A stretch of 64,000 nt of DNA, taken from contig BDDD01002246.1 in assembly GCA_001972305.1 (NCBI GenBank), forward strand, positions 124,001 to 188,000. Reading direction: 5' to 3'. The position numbers and the translations under genes are program-made. Origin of the DNA: Cephalotus follicularis. Its lineage: Eukaryota; Streptophyta; Magnoliopsida; Oxalidales; Cephalotaceae. Position 1 is the stretch's first letter, and every line of letters starts with the position of its first letter. Positions 30,609-41,014 of this stretch are shown here, piece after piece. The notes beneath the pieces were generated by a model. It saw nothing but the letters and a program-made list of their open reading frames with translations. It did not search any database and had not been told where the DNA came from.

Positions 30609-33411
30609 TATAATAACCGCAAATTCAATTCGTGTACATTGTAATATTTATTAATAAAATGTGCACTCATTTGAATTTAATGTCCAATTATCATGAATTG
30701 TAATTGGTAATTGATCGGGATGAATGGAGATGCAAATTTATGAAAATCAAAATTAAGAAACCCTAAAAACAGCCATCGACAGCCGACTGCTACATGGGGC
30801 AGTCGACTTCCTGGTTTATGAAAGGGCAGCCAACTGTCACAGGGGAGCAGTCGACTGCCTGATGCGTGTTGTGGACAGTCCACTGGCCAATGCATCCAGT
30901 CGACTGGATCGGTACAGAACAGGTGTCTGTGCATGTCTGTGTGACTGAATCAAAGGAGGATTGCATGGTGGGCAGGTGTCACACGAGACAGGAGCTTCCA
31001 GAGCATGCAAAAAGGTATGCTTGCATGCCCTCCATTCCACCTGAAAGTTGCAGACCTGTAACCTATAAAATCAAAGAGAGAAAGGTGAGAAAGAGATAGA
31101 GAGAAGAGAGAAAGAAGTGCATGTGATGAGAGAAGGAAGAGTTAAAGAATCTGGCGAATTAAAGTCCCTGACCTCTATATCAGCTGTGCATGAGCTGAGA
31201 GTGAGTGTTAGAAACACTGAAAATTGAGGAGAGTTGCTAGAGGATTATTGAAAGCTTGCATTGGGGATTTGGAGTGGAACTCAAAGACTTGGGGAGCCTT
31301 AGACTTCTCCTGCTAAGTTCCAATTCGAGCTTCCTGCTGTTATTGTAATCTGTCTAGAATGTGACTAGGAATGCTAATATCTCCTGCTAAATGGCTAAGA
31401 TTAGCAAATTCTAGTATGGAATTAGAAATAGTATGAAAGAGAGTAAGAAATGTGAAGCTTAGAGAATTTTAATGAGTCTAATTTGAATTGTAATTGTTGG
31501 TTAGTTGTATTGTGCCTACTGATTCTCTTAAGTATATATGTGCGTTCTCTGTCAACACATTTAAGATCAAAGGATCCGAAATTGAATAATAGTTGACATA
31601 GAGTTCAAAGGAAGTTGAAAAATGGAAGCTTGAGACTTAAAGAATTGATAATAGGCTACTGTTAGAACATCTATTGTAGCTGGCTAATAGTTAAACCTAC
31701 TGGTACTGATGCATGTGTTCATAAACATGCATACATTGATTGTTTCTGCTGGATTGAGAGATTGTTGGTGGAAAGGACTTTGGAAACTCAAAGAGAAAGA
31801 TCATTCCAATTGATCTTGGGATAGCGATTTAAGGTAGGGGTAACGATATGTTATGGAAGATATGATCATGCATATCATGTATGTTATTTTTCTGAATTAT
31901 TGCATGCTTTGATTGTATTGAATTTGGATTGTGAAATATACAAACTGCTACTGCCTGCATTTTCTAGGCAGGAGCAATCGACTGTTCTTAATGGTAGTCG
32001 ACTACTCAACCCTATCCAGTCTACTGCCAAGGCAAAGCAGTCGACAACTCAACCAAAGCAGCCCGCTATTCTTGAAGGCAGCCGACTTCCCTGGATAAAA
32101 ATTGCTAATATAGGTCTGTTTGGACCTCAATTTTGAATGTAATGAGCCTGGCCTCCATTTGGATGACTAGAACATTTAATCCTGGCCTCATATACAATTA
32201 CATTCCAAAACTAAACAATGTACACACTCCTTGTGAGAGTTGCATATGAATTGACTATGTAATGCTATTCTTTGTGAATCCTTGCATTGCTACTGATTTC
32301 TGTTGTTGCTACTGAATATGCTTCTGTCATATTAGTATATACTGTTTGGTGTCATTTAACACCAATACCACTTGTATTTCAATAATTGAAACCAACTATG
32401 GGCTATGTACCCAAATTATGATATCAACTATCATTTTCAATGAAACCTATGGTTCAAAAGAAATTATTGATTTTCTCCTAAGAGAGATACCATCTGTTTT
32501 GTTTCCCATACTGGAAACCATTATTGTTTTGATATCGTTTTCCTCCGAAGAGATGTACGATAAATGACTTGTTATATGTTTCTAAAAGAAACCACTTTTA
32601 TATTGCATATTGCTGATATATGTAATATTATTATTGAATGCTTGTATTGTTTATGCTTGTTGCCGGTAGTCGAGTGATGGCTGTGGTCACCGACTACGGT
32701 AGGGATCCTGGGAGCCAGGAGTTGGCCAGGAGATCTCCAAATCTTATCTGCATTGCAGATCTTATTTGTTAAACTACCCACCAACGCCGGTAGTATATGT
32801 TACCTGTTCTATCATCCTCGGAGCGCAGGAGATAGTTAGGTAGTGCACAGTCGGAGCTAGGAGATAGCGGCATGTGACACCCAAACCAGGATGAATTGTT
32901 TGTACCCTTGTGCGGTATTCTTGCATATGTATTGTTTATGGCCACTTGGCATGATTGCTTATATATTGGCTCATTAAATGTTATTTTGCTATAAACTATC
33001 ATACATGTTGCATTCATATATTCCTTAGCATACTTTATCTTCCTACTTAGCCAAGTGAGGACAACGGCTAACCCCTACAATTTCAGATTAAGCGAAGACG
33101 TTGAAGATTGCTACTGAAGCTTGGAGAGCTTCTACTTTCATTTTAAGGTTGCTATTTTCATGATGTTGTACTGTATTGTTTCGAACGGTTCATACCTCGT
33201 TAATGTTGTACTTCCGCATGTAAGGATATTTTATTTGAATTGTAACCGTACGTAGTATGGGATGCGTGCGGATTACTTATGTTATATTCTGGCTTATTGA
33301 ATGCTTCCGCATGTTATTTTATGATTTGTTAAATGAATGCTGGAATATATTCAATTACTGATATCACCACATATGCTTGTCTAATGTGATTTGGAAATAC
33401 GGGGTGTGACA
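30609..33411 (+). repeat. G2 3' LTR
   Basis: 2,803 bp, the same length as the 5' LTR, with numerous substitutions spread along it. The terminal TG is mutated to TA, and the GTAAGT site is changed to CTAAGT at about 31313. The donor AAG|GTAGGGG (31834), the array (31976-32090), the hairpin (33047-33071) and the acceptor (33086) are kept. It ends GGGGTGTGACA. Confidence 0.9.
33047..33086 (+). promoter_or_regulatory. LTR hairpin plus 3' splice-site-like module (G2 3' LTR)
   Basis: Arms are TTAGCC (33047-33052) and GGCTAA (33066-33071), with TTTCAG ending at 33086. The stem and loop are unchanged relative to the 5' LTR although nearby positions differ. Confidence 0.7.
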
Positions 33412-33630
33412 GCATGGTATCAGAGCATATTCCTTATATGCTAAGCTGGGATAAGTTTCTCGGAAATTTAAGTGAATTGTTTCCTAATGATTTTGTCATT
33501 CCACATAGGAAACTGAATGGACCTAAGGAGTGGTAGACGGGTAAGGCGTGGAGCCGACGAGGGGAGTAATGCTCTGCCAGTACCTGAAAATGTTCCGCCA
33601 ATGAATGAAGGAGTGAACATTCCTCCAGCA
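33412..33630 (+). pseudogene. Second G2 leader and gag start after the 3' LTR
   Basis: Directly after the 3' LTR comes another GCA plus PBS (33415-33426) and leader, then gag MDLRSGR.. from about 33516, matching 24817-25030. It breaks off around 33630 into S2 minisatellite sequence. The locus therefore has the form LTR-interior-LTR-partial interior. This suggests a former tandem array shortened by deletion or unequal recombination. Confidence 0.85.
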
Positions 33631-35283
33631 AATGACCACCCGAACAGCAAATGCCCGTGCACAAGGAAACGACAACGTTTAACATAAGCAATGCCTGGGA
33701 TCAACGCAATGCCCGGGGACAAACGCCAAGCATTGGGACAACTACCCGAGGTCCCACCAACACTCAATTTACACTAAGGAGATGAAATCTCACCCCGTCC
33801 CAGTACCCAAGGGATCCACCAGGGCTCACCCGACAAAACATCTCAGGGACCGAGCAGATCCGAGGTCGGGAGGACGGGCAAAACTAAGGAAAACTCCTTA
33901 CTCCCACGTTTCCACAGCTGGAACCACCTCAGCAAGCACAAATAACAACTCCGTTGAAGATCCATCAACATGGTCATGGGCTACAGGACTGCACACATCC
34001 CTCATATACGCATATAGATACCCACTACCAGAGCACCGCATGAACATCGACAGAAGGGCTACACGAGCACTCCTTCCCCGGCAATCACACGTTGGCACAC
34101 TTGACTACATGAACATCGATCGAGGGGCTACGCAAGCCCACCCCCGTTCGGCAATCACCGCTCAGCCACTATCGAGGAGACACTTCAACTGGTAAATGCT
34201 CAAGAAGATGCTTGACATGCACTGCTCACCAAGGGATGCCCGACGTGGACTACTCTACAAGGAAAGCTTACTATGCACCGCTCAGCAGGGGATATACATC
34301 AACTGACTCCTCTGCCATGACGCACATCGCACTAACTCCCTGACAAGAACACGCATCTTACATGGACATAATAGCTGTATTCGTCACATAAGATCTGAGG
34401 AATCTCGTCTACCCAGAATCTAAATGTTAAAACACAAACTCACAAAACATATCAACACAAAATGGTTAAGTTAGTATAACCATAACAAAACCACATTGAA
34501 ACGTCACATACCTGGGTCTCTCAAGACCAGTTCCTGCAACGCTTACCAGTTCCTTGGAACCTCGAATCCGACATACCACTGGATTCTTCATATTTTTAGA
34601 ACTCGAACAACCCATCTAGAGCTTCGGATCTACCAGCGAATCCACATTCGCCATCTCAGATGTCAAACACACCAGGGATACCAACTCACTGCTCAGCGTA
34701 CTGAGGAAACTCCGAATCCACCATACCACACTCGGGTAGGGACATCAAGGACCAGTGACAATCATCTCCAACCACGTTTGACTACAGAAGAAATGGAGAA
34801 GAAGAGAAACAAGACTCATAGAAGAAATGCTCAGTCACGCCAGAAGTAAGGATCCAACGAAGGAGGAAGCTTGAACCTCGCAGGGAGTACTCATGACTCA
34901 CCCAGACAAAGTTCACGCAGCATCTTCCTTTTATTCCTTCTTCTTCTATTTTCTCACTAACTTCTTCTCACTAACTTCTCACTAGCTTCTTCCTATTTCT
35001 TACTCACTTCTCACTATCTGCCCAAGGCGCCAGATTATATCACTTCACACACTTTCCCTGACACACGTCTTTTCGCATTGGAAACCCTTAGCTTCTCTTG
35101 TAAGCTTCACATATGGGCTTAGTCAAAATAAATGACTTTTTCCCAATAACGCCACTTTTGGGCCTTAATAATGCACAAGAAAGGACTTCCAAATGGATCA
35201 AGGAAAATAATAGAACTCAAACCAGGCCTTCGCAAGCAGATGACAAAGAGAATCTTCTGCAAAAACTGTACATGGGTATTACA
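33631..35283 (-). repeat. S2, right part
   Basis: It resumes with minisatellite-like sequence (CCCGGGGACAAACGCC), then about 1.6 kb without a recognisable gene. There is a duplicated block around AACATCGA..GGGGCTAC (34040-34060 and 34110-34135) and a repetitive CTTCTCACTAACTTCT tract (34935-35015). It ends ATGGGTATTACA before the TSD TTATG. Confidence 0.6.
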
Positions 35284-36144
35284 TTATGGCGATTCTTAGT
35301 CAGTGGAAATCCAGAAACAAAGTCCATGGTCACGTGTTCCCATTTCCATTCCGCTACTGGCAATGACTGTAATAATCCTGTCGGCCTCTGGTGTTCGGCT
35401 TTGACTCTCTGACAAGTCAAACACTTAGCAACATATTCAGCAATCTCCCACTTCATACCGGGCCACCAATAATTCAGCTTCATATCCCGATACATCTTCG
35501 TGATACCATGATGAATACTATACCGAGATTTATGAGCTTTATAAAGCAATTCATTCTTCAATCCATCCACATTTGTAAGACAAACCCGTCCTCGATATCA
35601 CAGTATGCCATCAGAATGCACCTAGAAATCAGGTCTCGAGTCCAAATACTCTCGGATTTTCTGCAATTCCGAATCATACGCTTTAGCATTCTTTATCTCA
35701 CCAGGCAATGTTGGCTGAGCTCGAAGGCTAGCAATAAAAACTCCAGGGGACCGTACAAATGGAGTCCACTTTTGAAAATCTTCTAGCAATCTCCATTGAG
35801 ACACCATCGTACTAGCTATCATAGCTTTACTCCTCAAAGCATCAACAATGACATTTGTTTTCCCATGATGGCACTGGATGTTACAATCATAATCGTTGAA
35901 GAACTCAACACATCTACGTGCCTCATGTTCAACTCATCTTGGCAGAACAAGTACTTCAAACTCTTATGATCAGTAAATATCTCAAACTGTGCTCCATACA
36001 AATAGTGTCTCCACTTTTGAAGAGCAAAGACGATAGCAGCCAATTCGAGATCATGCATCGGGTAATTCTCTTCATAGGGTTTCAGCTTCCTCGAAGCATA
36101 GGCAATCACCCTACCACGTTGTATCAACACGCAACCCAACCCTT
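35284..36144 (-). pseudogene. G1 pol middle part: RNase H and integrase zinc finger
   Basis: On the minus strand it begins at [20 protein letters not shown] (RNase H, just after S3) and continues [12 protein letters not shown] and [12 protein letters not shown] frameshift near 35920 leads to the [12 protein letters not shown] linker (35837-35622), with two stops near 35620 and 35595. The integrase zinc finger (HKSRYSIHHG..CLTCQ) and the first catalytic Asp (MDFVSGFPLT) follow, ending at RHN where S2 is inserted. Together with 20272-19271 it gives a complete, though dead, integrase. Confidence 0.85.
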
Positions 36145-36484
36145 TGTAACACCCCACGCCCGCAGGGCGAACACGTGGCATTACTCTCAATCCAATACAC
36201 AATACAATGGTTGGGACTAGCAATATAAAAATGTGAAAAAAAAACTTAAAACTTTACAATACATGTCATGTTGCGGAAAATACAATACAATACAAATCCT
36301 TCACAATACCAATCTTTTTCAGTACACTTATCAAACTCTTCAATGCAATATTACAATGAACTCTGTCAGATCTAGACGATCCCCTCGGTCGATGGAATCT
36401 TCAATCCTTCGATCCGCTGCTACCTACTGGCCTACCTATGCCACACACAAAATGTACAACACAGCCCCACCCCAAAGGATGGGG

Positions 36485-36501
36485 TTAGCCACACTGACTA
36501 A
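36485..36501 (-). promoter_or_regulatory. LTR hairpin (S3), G-U variant
   Basis: On the minus strand TTAGTC (36501-36496) pairs with GGCTAA (36490-36485) around AGTGT. One position becomes U-G in RNA, an intermediate between the TTAGCC/GGCTAA and TTAGTC/GACTAA stems. CCCCATCC follows, but the nearest acceptor AG is not obvious. Confidence 0.55.
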
Positions 36502-37370
36502 GCAGAAACCTCATGCAGGGTGTATGCATGTATAATGTGCAATATCGGTGACAATCTATGCTATATCAATGTGCGGTGTACAATATCAATGCATGAAATG
36601 GCATATGCATGTGTACAGTTGGCGATCAGACTACCCGTATGACAATGGCCCATAACAGAGCATACAAATAGGATCTATAACAATCAATCAATGGCAGACA
36701 CTCAATGGTGGTGTATAAAACACCCAATCAAAGTCCTATAGAGCATGCAACCCCGGGTCAATACAATGTCAATCAGTTAGCAGTGATCAATCCCATGGAA
36801 GGTAATCCTTCAAAAATGGTGGGAGATCTATCTACTGTCTCAGACTGATCAGGTCTGGAACTTGTAGATCTCTAGCCTATGGCTGGGTCAATACAATCTC
36901 GATGAGCTACACGAAGGAGCTACTATTACCATTAGGGAGCTACGGCCCTCAAGGAGCATCAATCGTCAATCAATCATGCTCGTCAACAAGACAATACAAT
37001 AAATGGAACAATACAATATATTAAATGATCGACAGGATAGGTGGACAGAGCCAAAAACCTAACTTGCCGACACGAATCATAAGGTCGCTCTATAGGATCC
37101 ATACAATACAATCAATCAAGTCAAAGCAACGTCAAAGCAAGGTCAATAAGTGGTCATGTCTAATGGAGAATGGGAATGTGCATCCAACATACCGACTTAG
37201 ACTCACGACACTTATGACTCAAGCAATCATTCAATCAATGTGTCAGTACAATCATTAAAAACTGTTTTCAAACACTTGAACACCTCAAATGAGGCTCCGG
37301 TCAAGTGGCCATGTGAAAAAGGAGTTGAAAACTTGCTTTAAAATAGCTAAAAGTTTCATTCAGTCCATTA

Positions 37371-37642
37371 GGCGTCGATGTCCTTGGAGAAAGACGTTGA
37401 CGTATCTTTAAAATGGTGGAAGGACATCGATATCTTTCTCTATTTGTGTAGAGATCTGGCCGAAAGACGTCGATGTCTTGGCGAAAGACGTCGATGCGTT
37501 TCAATAAAAATGGCCTGGAAATGCGCAACGATGTTCAGCATCGATGTCTTTCCTGGGGAGAAGACATCTTGAGGCAAAGACGTCGATGTCTTTGCTGCAG
37601 AATCAAAGTGAAAGACATCGACGTCCATGGGCTGGGGTCGAT
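37371..37642 (-). repeat. TCGA-palindrome array, GACA-TCGA-TGTC class (S3)
   Basis: Cores lie at 37375, 37397 (TTGA), 37427, 37470, 37491, 37541, 37567 (decayed), 37583, 37618 and 37638. Adjacent pairs are 20-22 bp apart with larger gaps between pairs. The class is otherwise seen in the sirevirus LTR, an unrelated element type. Confidence 0.75.
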
Positions 37643-38329
37643 GTCTTTGCTGGGCGGGGTCGGTTTTTGTGCAAAAAATCAGCCGATCTCAAGTCAAAAT
37701 CCAGTTTAAAGCCATTCTTTGAAAACTAAGGGTTAAAATCAATCATTTAAGGTTGGTAAAACTTGTTACAACCTTCTAATTTCAGTTTAATCCTTCTAGA
37801 CAAGTTACATTGAGGATATCAATCAAAACCCTAGTTTTTCAATTCTATACAATACAATCATTGATTCAATCAATCATGCAATTCAATCAATCATGCAATT
37901 AAGCAATAGGCAATTCAAGTAGGGAAGTCCTACCTATAACCGAAGCTTCAAAAGTTGAGCTTCCAAACAATCGATCGGCTGAAATCACCCACGAATCAGC
38001 TGCTATCTCACTCAAATGGCAACCCACAACTTGCAATCGCTATCCTTGATGATGGAGAGGAAGATGGAGGCTGCTCGGGTAGAGAGAGAGAGGGAGAAGG
38101 ATAGAGAGAGGGAGAACCATGAGAATATTGGAGAATGAGAGTAAGAATTGACTTATATAGTCAATTCGGTCAATTCTCTAAAACTCAGCCCAAAATTATA
38201 ACTATACATGCATGTAATCAATACAATAACCAATAGGTATAGGAATACCTCAATTCAATACAATTCAATAGGTCCAATACGGTACAATATATGTATGAAC
38301 AGTACAAAAAGGAATTTTAGGTCATCACA

Positions 38330-39082
38330 CCCTTACCCAAAGCATCACTATACACAGCAAAATCTTCATTACCATCGGATAGTGCCAAGATAAGAGCGGA
38401 AATCAACCGATCCTTCAACTCTCGGAAACTAGCTTCACAGTCCTCATCCCAGACAAAGAAAGTCTTCTTATGGGTTAACTTAGTCAACGGCACGGCAATT
38501 CTCGAAAAATTCTGAATGAATCTCCGATAATAACCCGCCAATCCAAGAAAACTATGCACCTCCGTCACACTCTTCGGTTGTGGCCAGTCTCGAACAACTT
38601 TAGTCTTCAACGGATCCACCGCCAAACCTTCTCCAGAAACTATATGACCAAGAAAGATCACATGATCAAGCCAAAATTCACACTTAGCGAATTTGGCATA
38701 TAAACATTGTTCTTTGAGAATCTGCAAAACTAACCTCAGATGATGTGCATGTTCCTCCTCATTCCTCGAGTATATAAATATGTCATCAATAAATATAACC
38801 ACAAACTGATCCAGATATGATCAAAATACACCGTTCATCAATGACATGAATACTGTCGGTGCATTGGTAACACCAGACAACATCACCAGAAACTCGTAGT
38901 GACCATACCATGCCCGAAAAGCAATTTTCTCGATATCTCCTTCCTGTACCCTCAACTGGTGATAACCCGATCTCAAGTCGAGTTTAGAGAATACCCTCAA
39001 TCCTTGTAACTGATCGAACAACTCCTAAATGTGTGTAAAATGATACTTGTTCTTCATCGTTGCTTTGTTCAGCATCCGATAG
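38330..39082 (-). pseudogene. G1 reverse transcriptase
   Basis: On the minus strand are [25 protein letters not shown] and [14 protein letters not shown] (39021-38821), a stop, then [12 protein letters not shown] (the catalytic Asp-Asp), [16 protein letters not shown] and [16 protein letters not shown], and the start of RNase H (VYSDALGK), ending at the S3 insertion. Stops lie near 39023 and 38820. The upstream RT N-terminus ([12 protein letters not shown] sequence) is frameshifted around 39170-39080. Confidence 0.85.
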
Positions 39083-40194
39083 TCAATACAAAGTCTCATC
39101 GACCCATCTTTCTTCTTCACAAATAATACTGGTGCGCCCCACGGAGAAACGCTGGGTTGAACAAAGCCCTTGTCGATCAAGTCTTGCAATTGCAACTTCA
39201 ACTATCAATTTTGAGGGAGCTATTATGTACGGTGCCTTAGAAATAGGAGCTTTACCGGGTACAAGATCAATGACGAATTCCATATTCCTTTTCGGCTGCA
39301 ACGATACCAAATCTGCAGGAAACACATTAGGAAATTCATTCACAACAGGAATTTCCTCAAGACTCACCCCTTTCTCCTTTCTACTGTTAATCACATAGGC
39401 CAAATATCCTTCGCATCCCTTCTCAAGATACCTCACTGCACGAGTGAAGGATATAACGGGGTTCGACAATCCCTTGTCTCCCGTAAATTGGAATGTAGTA
39501 CCATCGGGCAGACAAAAATCCACTATCTTGCTGAAACAGTCCATACGAGCACGATGAGCTGACAGCCAATCCATACCCAAGATGACATCAAAGTCACGAA
39601 TGGGCAACACAATAAGATCCGCGTACAATGGGATACCCGCAATAGAAATCTCACAACATTTGTATACATAATCTGTACACATGGAATCCCAAGCAGGCGT
39701 ACTCACGGCAAGAACATACAATCAGGTATCATATCCCAACAGGATGCAAATCGTAAGGATATAAATGAATGTGATGCTCCTGGATCCAATAATACTCTAG
39801 CAGAAAAGACATAAATATACAAGGTACCTCCAATAACAGAAGTAGACTCCGGAACTTCTGTCTGAGTTGGAGTGAAGACTCTACCTTTCATGATGCCCTT
39901 GCCAGTATCCCTCCGCTGTGAAGGTCCAGTTGCAGCACCGCTACTACCAGCAGGTCCAGTAGGCACTGTCACTTGACCCTTCAGACAATCCCTCGCCAAA
40001 TGGCCAGATGCTCCATACTTCATGCATAACCCATTCTTCAACCAACAATCCTTCAGCTGATAGCCTATACGACCACAATGAAAACAAGCTCCAGGTTTTG
40101 TATTACTTCCTTGGCTAGGAATACCCGTAGTGGCAGACTGTTGAGATTTGTTCTTCAATGATTTGGTTGGAGAACCACTACCTTGCCGCTTCAA
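39083..40194 (-). pseudogene. G1 gag C-terminus and protease
   Basis: The first piece (40194-39703) contains two degenerate zinc knuckles. In CFHCGRIGYQLKDC the His is replaced by Tyr, and in CMKYGASGHLARDC the second Cys is replaced by Tyr. The protease motif LLDPGASHSFIS has Pro in place of the usual Ser/Thr of D-S/T-G. The second piece (39721-39083) has the protease flap region and FDVILGMDWLSAH, then the linker EEIPVVNEFPNVFP leading to RT. Several substitutions look like C-to-T type decay. Confidence 0.85.
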
Positions 40195-41014
40195 TGAAGC
40201 TAGTGCAGACTATGTGGAGGCCTGTTTAGTCTACTGTGCACGGCCCTCTCAGCACGATCTTCATTCTGAATGCTCTCCAACAATCTCGCCTTCTGAACAA
40301 CCTGTACGAAAGGCCCCAACTCCATATCTCTAATCCGTCCCCAAAGGTCCGGTCGTAAGCCTTTCAAAAACCTCTGAATCTTCTTCTCCTCATCAGCCAC
40401 AAGATAGGCTGAGTGTCTGGCTAGCTCCATGAATCTGGTCTGATATTCGGCCACGATCATTTCACCTTGGCATAGCTCTAAGAGTTCCGTCTCCCTTCGT
40501 TCTTGTTCCATTCGAGGCACATAAGCGTCAAGGAACTCTCTTTGAAACCTCTCCCAAGTACTACCGAGTCCAACTGACTCCCACTTTGCTTTGACTATCT
40601 CCCACCAGTGAGTGGCCTCGCCCCATAACCGATAAGCAACAAACTTCAATTTTTTAACATCAATGCAATCCATCACATCAAATATCTTCTCTAGATCTTG
40701 TAACCACCTCTCCGCGATAGTAGCGTCGAGTTCACCCTTGAAAGCAGGAGGATTCTGCCTCATAAACCTCTACAGATTTCTCCCAAACTGACTCGTGTCT
40801 TGTCGTGCATCATGGTCAGGAGCCATATTTTGAAGCTAAGCTTGAGCATAATATAGGCGCATTTCCTCCATATGAGTCGCATTAGCAGCCATTTGCTGCT
40901 GGAAGTAATCGGCTATGCAGTCCATCGGATCCCTTCTCTCATTTGCTTCCTGAGGAACATTCATTTCCCAAGGAACATTCTCCTCAGCAGCTCTAGCCCT
41001 TCCGTGTCTCTTTC
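40195..41014 (-). pseudogene. G1 gag capsid and N-terminal region
   Basis: The open part (40763-40200, 187 aa) is a retrotransposon gag domain: PPAFKGELDATIAERWLQDL, YRLWGEATHWWEIV, WERFQREFLDAYVP and RFMELARHSAYLV. A stop near 40765 separates it from the N-terminal stretch (41014-40780) with DCIADYFQQQMAANATHMEE. The first codons lie on the far side of S4 (gag ATG on the minus strand at 43771, MDGRK). Gag forms the particle that packages the RNA. Confidence 0.82.

Larger units (their letters stand above)
22014..33630 (+). mobile_element. G2: Ty3/gypsy element with internal 2,120-bp duplication and extra trailing leader
   Basis: The plus-strand structure is 5' LTR (22014-24816), PBS (24820), truncated gag, part of RT, then a jump back to LTR/PBS/gag/RT (the duplicated unit), the rest of RT, RNase H, integrase, PPT (30596), 3' LTR (30609-33411), then a second PBS and gag start (33412 to about 33630). 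The pol family is chromovirus-like with a chromodomain-like tail. No TSD is visible because the right end is not an LTR end. The gag capsid region and most of the protease are deleted. Confidence 0.85.
20273..35283 (-). mobile_element. S2: TSD-flanked LTR-like element split by G2
   Basis: The termini are TGTAACAACCCG (20273) and GGGTATTACA (35283), with the 5-bp TSD TTATG at 20268-20272 and 35284-35288. Deleting it fuses the two halves of G1 integrase in frame (..RHN / AVWVIVDR). Minus the G2 block the element is about 3.4 kb, has no retroelement protein, and consists largely of minisatellites. Orientation is inferred as minus from the AGTGGTTCGGC/CCTACATCCACTT pair at 20594-20622, which lies near the 3' end of LTRs. 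It may be a long solo LTR or a non-autonomous element. Confidence 0.75.
36145..38329 (-). mobile_element. S3: solo LTR in G1 RNase H
   Basis: 2,185 bp from TGTAACACCCC to GGTCATCACA, TSD CCCTT (36140-36144 and 38330-38334). Removal restores the RNase H frame (DALGKGLGCV). No ORF is supported. On the minus strand it has a donor-like ATAG|GTAGGAC (37933), the GACA-TCGA-TGTC array (37642-37371) and the hairpin (36501-36485). Runs of ATACAAT/CAATCAATC are frequent. Confidence 0.88.
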
